64,000 nt of DNA, taken from Draconibacterium sp. (GTDB taxonomy: Bacteria; Bacteroidota; Bacteroidia; Bacteroidales; Prolixibacteraceae). Below the pieces are notes generated by a model. The model ran no database searches. It had not been told where the DNA came from and saw nothing but the letters and a program-made list of their open reading frames with translations. The stretch is from the NCBI GenBank assembly GCA_016705335.1, contig JADIYN010000003.1, positions 1 through 64,000 of the forward strand. Direction: 5' to 3'. The translations under genes were made by a program, and so were the position numbers. How positions within the stretch are numbered: the first letter of the stretch is position 1; the number at the start of each line of letters is the position of its first letter. Below are positions 40,008 through 48,664 of the stretch, one piece after another.

Positions 40008-41699
40008 TTAAAAGGTGATTCCATTTTTCATTAACAGATGCTCGATAATTGGGCCAAGTGAAATGGCGGGGAAAAATGTCAATCCGCCAACAATTAAAAT
40101 AACCGCAATTAATAACCCTGCAAACAGCCAGTTATCGGTTCTGAAAGTACCTAATGAAACCGGCGTTATTTTCTTTTTTGCCATGTTACCGGCAATTGCA
40201 AGCACTGGAACAATAATTCCAAAACGCCCGATTAGCATACCAAAACCCAATGTTAAATTGTAAAACAGTGTGTTTGCATTTAATCCCGCAAAAGCGCTCC
40301 CGTTATTTCCGGCAGCCGAACTAAAAGCATAAAGTATTTCGGAAAAACCGTGCGGCCCGGCATTATTCAAACTCGAAAGTCCGGCACTGCTTACCGAAGC
40401 CCAGGCAGAGAAAACCAGGATAACAAAACCGGGAGCCAGAATTGCAATGATTGCCATTTGTACTTCGAAAGCTTCAATTTTTTTCCCAAGATATTCGGGT
40501 GTGCGGCCAACCATCAATCCTGCAATGAATACGGTAATAATTATAAAAACTACCATTCCATACAGACCTGCTCCCACTCCCCCAAAAATAATTTCACCCA
40601 ACATGATATTTACCATTGCAACCATTCCGGCAAAAGGAGATAAACAGTCATGCATTGCATTTACCGATCCGTTTGATGCCGCTGATGTTGAAGTTGACCA
40701 AAGCACACTGTTTGTGATTCCAAACCGGGTTTCCTTACCTTCCATCAATTGCAAATCGCCAAATATTGGATTGGCAGAATATTCGGAATAAAGAGAAATT
40801 GATAATCCGGAAACAAATAAAATCATCATCACTAAAAAAATAGTCCACCCCTGCCTTACTGAACCAACCATTTTTCCGTATGTGTAAGTCAGCGCTGCAG
40901 GAATTAGTAAAATGAACAGCATTTCGAGAAAATTACTGAAGGGAGTTGGATTTTCGAAAGGATGAGAACTGTTGGTATTAAAAAAACCACCTCCGTTTGT
41001 ACCCAATTGTTTAATGGCGATTTGCGAAGCAGCCGGTCCCATTGGAATTGTCTGTTCAGCTCCCTGTAAAGTTTGAACGGTTTCGTATGAATTAAAATTC
41101 TGAACTACTCCCTGACCAACTAAAATAATTGCAAATATTATTGACAGCGGTAATAACACATATAAAACCGAACGGGTAAGGTCGGTCCAGAAATTACCCA
41201 GTTTGTCGGTTGTTTTCCGCGAAATCCCGCGAATAACAGCCAGTATTACAGCAATTCCGGTGGCAGCGCTAACAAAGTTCTGAACAGTTAACCCAACCAT
41301 TTGAACGAAATAACTGAGTGTCGTTTCTCCTGCATATCCCTGCCAGTTGGTATTTGTAACAAAACTTACAGAAGTATTAAAGGCAGAATGCCACGATACA
41401 TTGGCTAAATGTGATGGATTAAATGGCAAATACTGCTGGAAAATCTGTATCAGAAATACAAAAACAAATCCAGTCAGGTTAAACAGAAGCAATCCAAACG
41501 TGTAAAATTTCCAGTTTGTTTCTTCGTTTGAATTAATTCCGGCAAACTTGTAAATCAGTCGTTCTGACCAGCCAAAAACAGGTTGCATAAAATGTCTGCT
41601 ACCTGTAAAAACATTACTCATATAATTACCTAAAATTGGTGTAAAAGCAATCAGAAGGGTAATAAATAATATGATTTGTATGATATCCTGAATTGACAT
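40008..41699 (-). CDS. kdpA: KdpA potassium-binding channel-like subunit
   Basis: The intact 563-residue membrane protein has about ten helices. The four selectivity-filter-like loops are visible: FVTNTNWQGYAGE, LGTNGGGFFNTNSSHPFENP, AASNGSVNAMHDCLSPFAG and SAAGNNGSAFAGLN, each with the conserved Gly. It binds and conducts K+ in the inner membrane as part of KdpFABC. It starts three bases after kdpF. Its length matches the family and no frame break is seen. Confidence 0.96.
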   Translation of the reverse strand: MSIQDIIQIILFITLLIAFTPILGNYMSNVFTGSRHFMQPVFGWSERLIYKFAGINSNEETNWKFYTFGLLLFNLTGFVFVFLIQIFQQYLPFNPSHLANVSWHSAFNTSVSFVTNTNWQGYAGETTLSYFVQMVGLTVQNFVSAATGIAVILAVIRGISRKTTDKLGNFWTDLTRSVLYVLLPLSIIFAIILVGQGVVQNFNSYETVQTLQGAEQTIPMGPAASQIAIKQLGTNGGGFFNTNSSHPFENPTPFSNFLEMLFILLIPAALTYTYGKMVGSVRQGWTIFLVMMILFVSGLSISLYSEYSANPIFGDLQLMEGKETRFGITNSVLWSTSTSAASNGSVNAMHDCLSPFAGMVAMVNIMLGEIIFGGVGAGLYGMVVFIIITVFIAGLMVGRTPEYLGKKIEAFEVQMAIIAILAPGFVILVFSAWASVSSAGLSSLNNAGPHGFSEILYAFSSAAGNNGSAFAGLNANTLFYNLTLGFGMLIGRFGIIVPVLAIAGNMAKKKITPVSLGTFRTDNWLFAGLLIAVILIVGGLTFFPAISLGPIIEHLLMKNGITF

Positions 41700-41702
41700 G
41701 AC

Positions 41703-41837
41703 TTAGAATTTTTCGGGTTTAATAAGAGAATATAGAAGGCAACCAAGAATGAAGAGAGCAATTACAGCTCCGATTAAATAACCTGTCGTATTATTCATTT
41801 CAACCGGCAGAGTTTCCAATAAAATTTTTGTATTCAT
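41703..41837 (-). CDS. kdpF: KdpF small membrane subunit, 44 residues
   Basis: ATG 41837 starts MNTKILLETLPVEMNNTTGY, then one transmembrane helix (LIGAVIALFILGCLLYSL) ends in IKPEKF. The final Y-x-L-x-x-P-E-K-F is the KdpF signature. KdpF stabilises the KdpABC complex in the membrane. It is the first gene of the operon, three bases before kdpA. Confidence 0.85.
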   Translation of the reverse strand: MNTKILLETLPVEMNNTTGYLIGAVIALFILGCLLYSLIKPEKF

Positions 41838-41859
41838 TTTATATCATTTTAAACTGATA

Positions 41860-41867
41860 CAAAATTA
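41860..41867 (-). promoter_or_regulatory. -7 promoter element TAATTTTG for the kdp operon
   Basis: The minus strand reads TAATTTTG, a TAnnTTTG match, 23 bases before the kdpF ATG. Confidence 0.45.
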
Positions 41868-42054
41868 CAACTGAATTTATAAGTGTTTTGTAAAGAAGTA
41901 TTTGGGTAGCATAAAGATTTTATAAAATTGAAAAAGCCCAACACGGAAAATGTCTAATCTGGCATTTTTGTACAAATAAGTAACAATGAATCCTGTGGAT
42001 TTTTTGTACAACCGATGATTGCAACTTTTTAGATATATTACAAGATAATAACTG

Positions 42055-42216
42055 GCGCTCAACCATCTGATTGCCATGAAAGAAACAATTGTGGAGAACG
42101 ACTACTTAAAACAGTACGACTTAATGCTTATCAGACTTGAAAGCTGGAAAAAGCTGATGGATTCCAATAGTATCTGGCTTAAGAATGTTCCTTCTGTACT
42201 TATTTTAAAACCATAA
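42055..42216 (+). pseudogene. orphan 3' fragment of a cation/proton antiporter gene
   Basis: From aac at 42061 the sequence encodes 51 in-frame codons, starting NHLIAMKETIVENDYLKQYD and ending in TAA at 42214. They match the last 51 residues of the antiporter encoded at 32082-34354 at 37 of 51 positions, in the same orientation. Nothing upstream (41868-42054) resembles the rest of an antiporter. It is thus the tail of a second antiporter gene whose body has been lost, and the two tails flank the kdp operon as direct repeats. The remainder of the gap up to 42400 holds no recognised feature. Confidence 0.8.
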
Positions 42217-42400
42217 TTCAGAACAGGCTTGTGTTTGTTGTGGTTCGCTTTTGAAAACGTCATAATTGTGACAATTATAAAATAATTCCGGGTATAAAAT
42301 CTCAAAAAACATATCCAATTGAAAAAGAGGCAATTATGAATATTATAGATATCTAATTTGTTGTAAAGATTAAATTCCAATAAAACAATTGCATTCTTAC

Positions 42401-43888
42401 CTATATGTAGGAAATAAATTTTTGTTTCTCCTTTTTGCAAATCAATTGAACTGACCATTTACCTGTTTGTGCTGATGGAGGTAGTCCACCGCCGGGGAAC
42501 AGCCATTGTCCTGCCATCAGGAAATTTCTAAGTTTGGGAAGCTGCATATCCAGCGATTTCATCGTATTTTCCTTTGAAGGCATAAACCCTTCGTAAGCGC
42601 CATCCTTTACACCTGTATAACGGACATCGGTTTTAGGTGTTGCTACATCAATTACTTCAATGTGTTTAGTAATCCCCGGATATTCCAGTTCCAAAAAGCC
42701 GGTTGCATCACTTTCAATTTGAAATTTTTCATTTTTATATTCCTCACCTTCCAAATTTTCCCATAGTTTCCACGGGCTTTCGTAGCGCATAACAATGGCT
42801 GTTTTTCCTTCGGGCGCCATAGTTGTGTCATACGAATAATTCATTATCGAATAACCATATTCCAACTGGGTTCTTCCTATTTTCAGGCCTTTTGAAATAT
42901 TTATAGTAATAGGAGATGCATATTCCACCAATTTATTTATTCCAAACGAAACCTGGACAAGCGGTGTAAATAATTCCCAATTTTTGTAGGCAAAATCAAT
43001 TTTTTTAGAAATGTATTTTCCTTCCAGCATTTTATAGATGGTAGTATAACCGTCGGCAGTGCTAATGACGTAATCGGATAAAATTTGTGTTCCGTCATTT
43101 AAAATTACACCTTTTGTGATGTTGTTTTCAACACTGATTTTTTCAACTCTCTTTTTGTATGAAATTTTCCCGCCAAGTCTTTCGAATTTTTCTACCATCC
43201 GTTGAGCCAACGGAAAAGAACCACCTTTTATGTATCCCGCATTTTTTTGATTAAACCAGGCAAGCATAAAAATGAAAGCCAATGCTGAAAAATTTCTTTC
43301 GCCATAAATGCCATATAAAGCTGATTTTATTTTTTCACTTTTGAAATCAAGTTTATCGAAATACGCTGCACAGGTTAACCTTCCGTATTTTTTAACCAGA
43401 ATAAGAATTGGTAGCATTGCAGGAATAATCCTGATATAGTCGATCGGATTACGAAGTTCGGGTGGCAATGCAAAAGGTTCCAATAAACCACTTTTACGCA
43501 TATCATTGCACATTCTTCGGATAGCTTTTGAATCTTCAGGTGCCATTTCGAGCAGGTATTTTTCCCAACGGTCTATATTTGTGTAAATAATAAATTTGTT
43601 TCTGTCTTTATCAAATATTTGGGAATGAACTTCGTGGTTAATTATTTCGGTTTCATTATTAATAACATTTGTTTCTTTCCATATTTCATGAAAAGCACCT
43701 TTCGAAGTACCTACCAACCAATGCAAACAATAATCGAAACGATATTTTTTGCGTTCCCATGCCGTACATTGCCCGCCGGCAACGCTGTGCATTTCAAGAA
43801 TTTCGGTATCAAAACCATTCATTACGGAATAAATTCCGGCAGATAAGCCAGCAATTCCACCACCGATTATTATTACTTTCTTTTTCAT
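42401..43888 (-). CDS. NAD(P)/FAD-dependent oxidoreductase, phytoene-desaturase (CrtI/CrtO-like) family
   Basis: The intact 495-residue protein begins KKKVIIIGGGIAGLSAGIYS, the FAD-binding Rossmann motif, followed by EILEMHSVAGGQCTAWERKK. Mid-protein are NAGYIKGGSFPLAQRMVEKF and YVISTADGYTTIY. The C-terminal FAD signature NFLMAGQWLFPGGGLPPSAQ is typical of carotenoid desaturases and retinol-saturase-like enzymes. The actual substrate is not clear, because no phytoene synthase or other crt gene is nearby. It is the last gene of a minus-strand group with two small membrane-protein genes and an AraC-type regulator upstream, and the regulator probably controls it. Confidence 0.8.
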   Translation of the reverse strand: MKKKVIIIGGGIAGLSAGIYSVMNGFDTEILEMHSVAGGQCTAWERKKYRFDYCLHWLVGTSKGAFHEIWKETNVINNETEIINHEVHSQIFDKDRNKFIIYTNIDRWEKYLLEMAPEDSKAIRRMCNDMRKSGLLEPFALPPELRNPIDYIRIIPAMLPILILVKKYGRLTCAAYFDKLDFKSEKIKSALYGIYGERNFSALAFIFMLAWFNQKNAGYIKGGSFPLAQRMVEKFERLGGKISYKKRVEKISVENNITKGVILNDGTQILSDYVISTADGYTTIYKMLEGKYISKKIDFAYKNWELFTPLVQVSFGINKLVEYASPITINISKGLKIGRTQLEYGYSIMNYSYDTTMAPEGKTAIVMRYESPWKLWENLEGEEYKNEKFQIESDATGFLELEYPGITKHIEVIDVATPKTDVRYTGVKDGAYEGFMPSKENTMKSLDMQLPKLRNFLMAGQWLFPGGGLPPSAQTGKWSVQLICKKEKQKFISYI

Positions 43889-43890
43889 AT

Positions 43891-44085
43891 TTATCCATTA
43901 TACAGTTTAAATATATCCTCAGGACTAATTATTTGTAACCCGATTTTTCTTATAAATATTTTTTCAACTTCGTTGCCTTCGACCTTTTCATTCCAAATAC
44001 TCAGAACAAAAAAGTGCCAGAGTCCACAACCTATTGAAATAACACTACCCATTGTTACAAGTATTTTTAATAAAGGGTTTTTCAA
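43891..44085 (-). CDS. small putative membrane protein, 64 residues
   Basis: It has one hydrophobic helix (LLKILVTMGSVISIGCGLWH) followed by a charged tail. It lies two bases before the oxidoreductase start and one base after the upstream membrane gene, so the spacing suggests an operon gene. The N-terminal GLWHFFVLSIW pattern resembles longer multi-helix proteins, so it may be a truncated or shifted copy. Function unknown. Confidence 0.4.
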   Translation of the reverse strand: MKNPLLKILVTMGSVISIGCGLWHFFVLSIWNEKVEGNEVEKIFIRKIGLQIISPEDIFKLYNG

Positions 44086-44086
44086 G

Positions 44087-44530
44087 TTATAAATGTTTAA
44101 TTATTTGAATTTGCTTTCCAAGAATCCAGGCAGAAACTGCTCCAGAAATCGTCATTGAAAATGCGCTACATAGCAAATCAGCTAAAACACTTGGTAGAGA
44201 GAAAATATTTTGTGCAGAATAAAGTCCAAAGTTCATAGCAGTCCAAAATAGCACCCCGAGTATAAATCCATACTTCAAACCCGAGCTAAAACTTTTAGCA
44301 CCCGACCATTTTATTGTGGTAGTAATAAAAAAACCAAATACTAAGGCTGAAATAAGCAATGCCCAGATTACAAGTTGGTCTGTAGGTCGGTTAAGTTGTT
44401 TTATGTATTCATCAGAACCCGCAGGATGAGTAGCAAAAAACTTTTTTAAAAAAATGAAGTAGATACTTGACTGAAGTATAAGGTTGACTATTGAAGTAAT
44501 TATTCCGGAAATAAAAAAATTTCTATTCAT
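44087..44530 (-). CDS. hypothetical four-helix membrane protein
   Basis: The intact 147-residue frame has four hydrophobic segments: FISGIITSIVNLILQSSIYF, IWALLISALVFGFFI, YGFILGVLFWTAMNFGLYS, and ALADLLCSAFSM-like at the end. Loops carry little charge except WSGAKSF. I recognise no family. It lies 17 bases after the AraC-type regulator and belongs to the same transcription unit as the CrtI-like oxidoreductase. Confidence 0.6.
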   Translation of the reverse strand: MNRNFFISGIITSIVNLILQSSIYFIFLKKFFATHPAGSDEYIKQLNRPTDQLVIWALLISALVFGFFITTTIKWSGAKSFSSGLKYGFILGVLFWTAMNFGLYSAQNIFSLPSVLADLLCSAFSMTISGAVSAWILGKQIQIIKHL

Positions 44531-44547
44531 GATTTTATATTGATTTG

Positions 44548-45468
44548 TTAATTGATATTAATTTGTTTTTCATTTCTAAAATCTGTTGGCGAAAGACCAA
44601 CTTTCTTTTTAAATAGTTTACTGAAATTTTGAGGATACTCAAAACCTAGCTCGTACGCAATTTCGTTTATTGTAAGGTTTGAGTTTTTAAGAAGGGTTTT
44701 GGCTTTCTCCAGCATATAATAGTGAATATGTTCCTGCGTGTTTTTTCCTGTTTCGCTTTTAAGCAGGTCGCTAAAATAATTTGGAGAAAGGTTCATTGCT
44801 TCTGCACAACATTTAACTGTTGGGATGCCGTTGTTCCTGAGTTTTCAGAGCTGAAATAATCGGTTATAAACCCTTCAAACCTTACTATAATATCATTATT
44901 CTGATTGGTACGGGTAATAAACTGTCTTCCATAATAGCGTTTACAATAGTTTAGCAGCAATTCGATATTCGAAATAAGCAGGTCATGAGAATAATGGTCA
45001 ATATTTGTATTGTACTCATTCTCCATTTGTTTTAATAGTGAAAGTAAAGTTTGTTTCTCCTGTTCAGAAAGATGCAAGGCTTCATTTTCTGCATAAGTGA
45101 AAAAAGAGTATTCATGAATTTTTTTTTCCCAAAGCAGTATTTCTAATTAGTTCAGGATGAAAATATAATCCCCAGCCTTCGGTGCTGCCTGCTTCTTTTT
45201 TTCGGTCAAATGTTATTATTTGTTCGGGAGCAGTACAATGTAAGGTGCCTTCCTGATGGTCGAAAGTTTGCCTGCCATATAAAAAACTACAATGTTTTTT
45301 AAAATTCACCGTGTAAAAACTGCACACAAAACTTCCAGACTCAGGAGTGTCTTTAATAGCTACTTTCGAATAATCAATCACTGTAACCAACGGATGTTTA
45401 GGTTTATCAAAACCGGCAATTTCGTGCAGTTCGCTAATTGTTTGAACTTTGTAAACGATATTCTTCAT
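44548..45468 (-). CDS. AraC-family transcriptional regulator (frameshifted twice)
   Basis: About 305 residues join from three frames. The N-terminal cupin-like sensing half (SELHEIAGFDKPKHPLVTVI, EGTLHCTAPEQIITFDRKK, GWGLYFHPELIRN) continues through a helical linker (SEQEKQTLLSLLKQMENEYN). The C-terminal half has two helix-turn-helix units: ASxxCAEAMNLSPNYFSDLL-type then LTINEIAYELGFEYPQNFSK with FKKKVGLSPTDFRN. Breaks lie near 45110 and 44815. It probably regulates the downstream membrane-protein/oxidoreductase genes; this pairing of AraC regulator and oxidoreductase is common, and the inducer is unknown. Confidence 0.8.
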
Positions 45469-45598
45469 GACTGTTTTAAATTATACAATACAAAGTAAAT
45501 CAACTTCGGAGAAATTGTAAATAGCCAAATTACAGGTTGCTGTATCCAAATTACGGGTTTTATTTATGCACATAGCTTGACCGCTTATGGTGCTTTCG

Positions 45599-46535
45599 TT
45601 ATTCATTATTCAAACTAATTACCACATTTCCTTTTTTGTGTCCTTTGTCAACATACCTGTGAGCCTCAACTATTTGTTCCATAGGGTAGCATTTGTCAAT
45701 TACTGATTTAAGCTTTCCGGCTTCGCAGAGTTCTTTAAGGTAAATCAGATCTTCAACCTTTAACTTTATATTACCCGACAAATCAAAAGCGCTTAAATAG
45801 ATTCCAGACTTCGCCAGGGATTTTTTACGTTTTGAAGATGCAATCTTGCCTACAGCATCAAAAATAACGTCATAAGTTTCGCTGCGTTGTGTAAAATCTT
45901 CCTGCGTGTAATCAATAACCTTATCGGCTCCCAGGGATTTCACCATTTCCAGGTTCGTAGTACTGCATACTCCTGTAACTTCTGCACCAAAGAATCTGGC
46001 AATCTGCACTGCATAAGTACCAACACTGCCGGAAGCTCCATAGATTAGCACCTTTTGTCCTTTCTGAATATTTGCTTTGCGAAGACTGATCAAGGCGGTT
46101 AATCCACCATTTGAAACCGGTGCGGCTTCCTCGAAGGTCATATTGCTTGGTTTTATTGCAAGAATCCCGTTTTCAGGAATACAGCAATACTCGGCATACG
46201 TGCCAAATCTAAATTCAGTAGACGCAAAAACAGGATCGCCTGTCTTAAACAGCGTAACGTCTTTGCCCACTGCTTCAATGTCTCCGGCAAGTTCCATTCC
46301 AAGTATTTTATTTCTTGGTCCTTAAAACCCAACATGATTCGCATCATGGGCTTGAAAAGAAATCTTTAACGGTTCCCAAACCCGGTTCTAAACGACGAAT
46401 CTTGGTATCTCCGATGTGTACTGTTGTAGCTATAACTTTTATCAGTACTTCATTATCCTTTGGAGTAGGTTTTTCTACTTCCCTGATTTGAAGGACTTCA
46501 GGTGGTCCGTATTTGGTACATACAATTGCTTTCAT
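45599..46535 (-). CDS. zinc-free MDR-type NAD(P)-dependent oxidoreductase (quinone-reductase-like, frameshifted twice)
   Basis: Joined frames give about 315 residues. The start MKAIVCTKYGPPEVLQIREV and KPTPKDNEVLIKVIATTV are the GroES-like part. After slips near 46345 and 46310 the frame reads ILGMELAGDIEAVGKDVTLF and GDPVFASTEFRFGTYAEYC. The NAD(P)-binding fold is KVLIYGASGSVGTYAVQIAR, then LGADKVIDYTQEDF and a C-terminal KGKxxxxxxxN-like HKKGNVVISL. The structural-zinc Cys cluster is absent, which fits quinone-oxidoreductase or crotonyl-type members acting on quinones or enones. It stands between the AraC regulator and a membrane protein. Confidence 0.75.
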
Positions 46536-46594
46536 TTTTTCTGTTATTTTCTTTTGTTGTTTAAAAAATGCCTCTTTCGAAATTATTTCAATAA

Positions 46595-47311
46595 CTATTC
46601 ACACGCCAGTTTGCATCTAAAGTCTTTGTTCTTTTTTGTATTGTAAATTGGGCAAGCTGTTGATGAACATTTCATTCTGCCCTGAAGGATTCTTACACCC
46701 CATGGAATGTATCCGGCACACATTAACAGAGCTCCAGCTGCACTTATTAGTTCTATATCAGGGTTGTTTAATAAAAGCAGTCCTACAACAATACAAGCTC
46801 CCTGCCATTTGCTGATAAATTTTTCTTTCATTAATCCCAATGCCTGAATTGCTGCGCCAATTGGTAATAATGGCAACAGCCAAACCACCCAAAGTAAACC
46901 AGCTTTGTTTACAATAACATTGAGAAAAGGAACGAACTCCTGAAATTGTGCTTCTGGTAAAGTATCAAATGCCGATAACACCAAACATAAAGCTCCCTTA
47001 TCGACAGCTAAAATGAAAGCTCCAAACAAGCCAATAATACAGCCCCAAAAACCCAGTTGTTTGCCTTTACCTTGCAACACATTCATGACACTAATCAGTG
47101 TTATCAGTATTACAGGAACGGAAAACATTACAATGAAATGCCCAATGTGGTAAATGGGCTTATTGTGAAACCTGCCAACGAGTTGTTCAACAGTTTGCAG
47201 TGCCTCCAACTTGAGGAGATTTGGGTGCATTAAAAACCCTGTGAGAAGCATTAAAGGAAATGCAATTATTGAAATTGCAAATCCTTTCCTTTTTATTATT
47301 TCAATTTTCAT
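46595..47311 (-). CDS. hypothetical multi-pass membrane protein
   Basis: The intact 238-residue frame has about six hydrophobic helices: GFAISIIAFPLMLLTGFLMH, HFIVMFSVPVILITLISVMN, GFWGCIIGLFGAFILAVD, VWLLPLLPIGAAIQALGL, ACIVVGLLLL and AAGALLMCAGYIPWGVRIL. The C-terminus is Cys-rich and charged (MKCSSTACPIYNTKKNKDFR). The topology resembles DUF4386-type membrane proteins but I cannot assign the family. It lies upstream of the MDR oxidoreductase on the same strand, about 60 bases away, and may be cotranscribed. Confidence 0.55.
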   Translation of the reverse strand: MKIEIIKRKGFAISIIAFPLMLLTGFLMHPNLLKLEALQTVEQLVGRFHNKPIYHIGHFIVMFSVPVILITLISVMNVLQGKGKQLGFWGCIIGLFGAFILAVDKGALCLVLSAFDTLPEAQFQEFVPFLNVIVNKAGLLWVVWLLPLLPIGAAIQALGLMKEKFISKWQGACIVVGLLLLNNPDIELISAAGALLMCAGYIPWGVRILQGRMKCSSTACPIYNTKKNKDFRCKLACE

Positions 47312-47358
47312 GACTTTGATTTTTAATTTTAGTTTCTTTTTACTTACTGGCTCAGTAC

Positions 47359-48634
47359 TTATTTAATATTATCCAGTACATAATTTTTCCATTCTGTTGC
47401 TATTTTAAGGAGTTCCATATCATAAATAGCCATAAAGCCTTCATCAATATCAGAATATTGATAAAATCTCTTTAACTTATCAATACCATATTTATCAATT
47501 AAGAATTTTGTGAAGAGGCCTGATATAGGGTATGATAAACATTGTCCATTTTTATATGGCCCATTCCAGAATTCTGTTTTCCCAGTTATTAGACCTTTTA
47601 TTTCTAAATTGTCTTGAATTAATTTACAATCATCAGTAATCCGCTCGGGATGTTGGAATAATGCAAAAGATAAAGGAATACCTTCGTTAAAAAAGCATTA
47701 GGACTGCTTAAATTGGAATTAAAAATAAAATGAACCCCTTCATGTGTTAACAAATCCTCATCTAAACCTACTGTATGAATCAGACTGTCAATCACGAATC
47801 CACCGGTCGAACCGGGTTTTGGGTCACCACTGACTATATTTATCTCTAATTGATCACTATGTATATAGAATTTTAGTTTGTGAGATGGTCTCTTCACTTT
47901 ATAAAGCCTGCAAAAATCATCAAACGAACCTACCAAAGCATCGATTGAACCTTGAAACTGACTAATGGAGTTGTATTTACATGAAAAATAGCTTCTATGT
48001 ATTTATTATCAATCTTTTGGGAGTAGTTCTCATTTCGGATAAGTGCTAAATCCACAAGACTATCAGATATAAATTTATTCTCCTTTAAATTACCCAAATA
48101 GCTCATTTTATTATTTTGGAGAACATAATAATCATATAATCCCATAAAGCGACCAGATGATATATTTCTTAATGCCGTATATGAATTGCCAATTATAGCT
48201 GCACAGTTTGCCCGTTCGTTAATTAATAGTATTGCATCGCCATCATCTTTAAGTTCAATTGTTCCAAGGGTACATTTGTTATCGGCAATCTTTATGGGTA
48301 AATCAAAAATCGAAAGATCACCTAGATTACCAGTTGACCCAATAATCAGATAATGGCGGCTATCCTCTACCTTTTTAACATCGTTAGCATTTACTATGTT
48401 GATCCTGGAATCCTGATTTAAAAACCATTGTGATAGCTAATTAATAATTTCTTTATTGGCTATGGTATCAAACCCCTCGGATAAAGCAATCTTAAATAAT
48501 TTACTCTGCCCAAAATTATTCAGGCGAATCATATTGACATCTGGTTGTGCCAGTGAGTGCAAATCAATTTTACATTCCTGAGCAGTAAGCACACCGGAAA
48601 TAAGAATTATTAAAGAAAAAAAGAAATTTTTCAC
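47359..48634 (-). CDS. secreted gluzincin-type metallopeptidase (HExxH), with in-frame stop and frameshifts
   Basis: A signal peptide (KNFFFSLIILISGVLTAQE) starts a protein of about 420 residues. The frame meets a TAG at 48437 but continues in the same frame without further stops (LSQWFLNQDSRINIVNANDV) to 47930. After slips near 47935 and 47695 it ends ATEWKNYVLDNIK at 47359. The zinc site LLTHEGVHFIFN contains HExxH, and FFNEGIPLSFALFQHPE follows 13-15 residues later, fitting the third Glu ligand of gluzincins (peptidase MA clan). It lies 30 bases after the TonB-dependent receptor stop on the same strand, so both may serve peptide use. The TAG could be a genuine mutation. Confidence 0.55.
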
Positions 48635-48664
48635 GACATTTTGATTTTTTGCGTTTTGACAATT

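Noticed and set aside
41877..42077. 66-codon minus-strand open frame beside the kdp promoter
   Set aside because: It overlaps the antiporter 3' remnant on the other strand and has no protein-like pattern.
7893..48439. In-frame TAG stops (7893 and 48437) as possible stop-codon recoding
   Set aside because: TAG is used as a normal terminator in other genes here (for example DUF5723-like and the serine hydrolase), and the esterase tail also contains TGA and TAA stops, so recoding is not supported.
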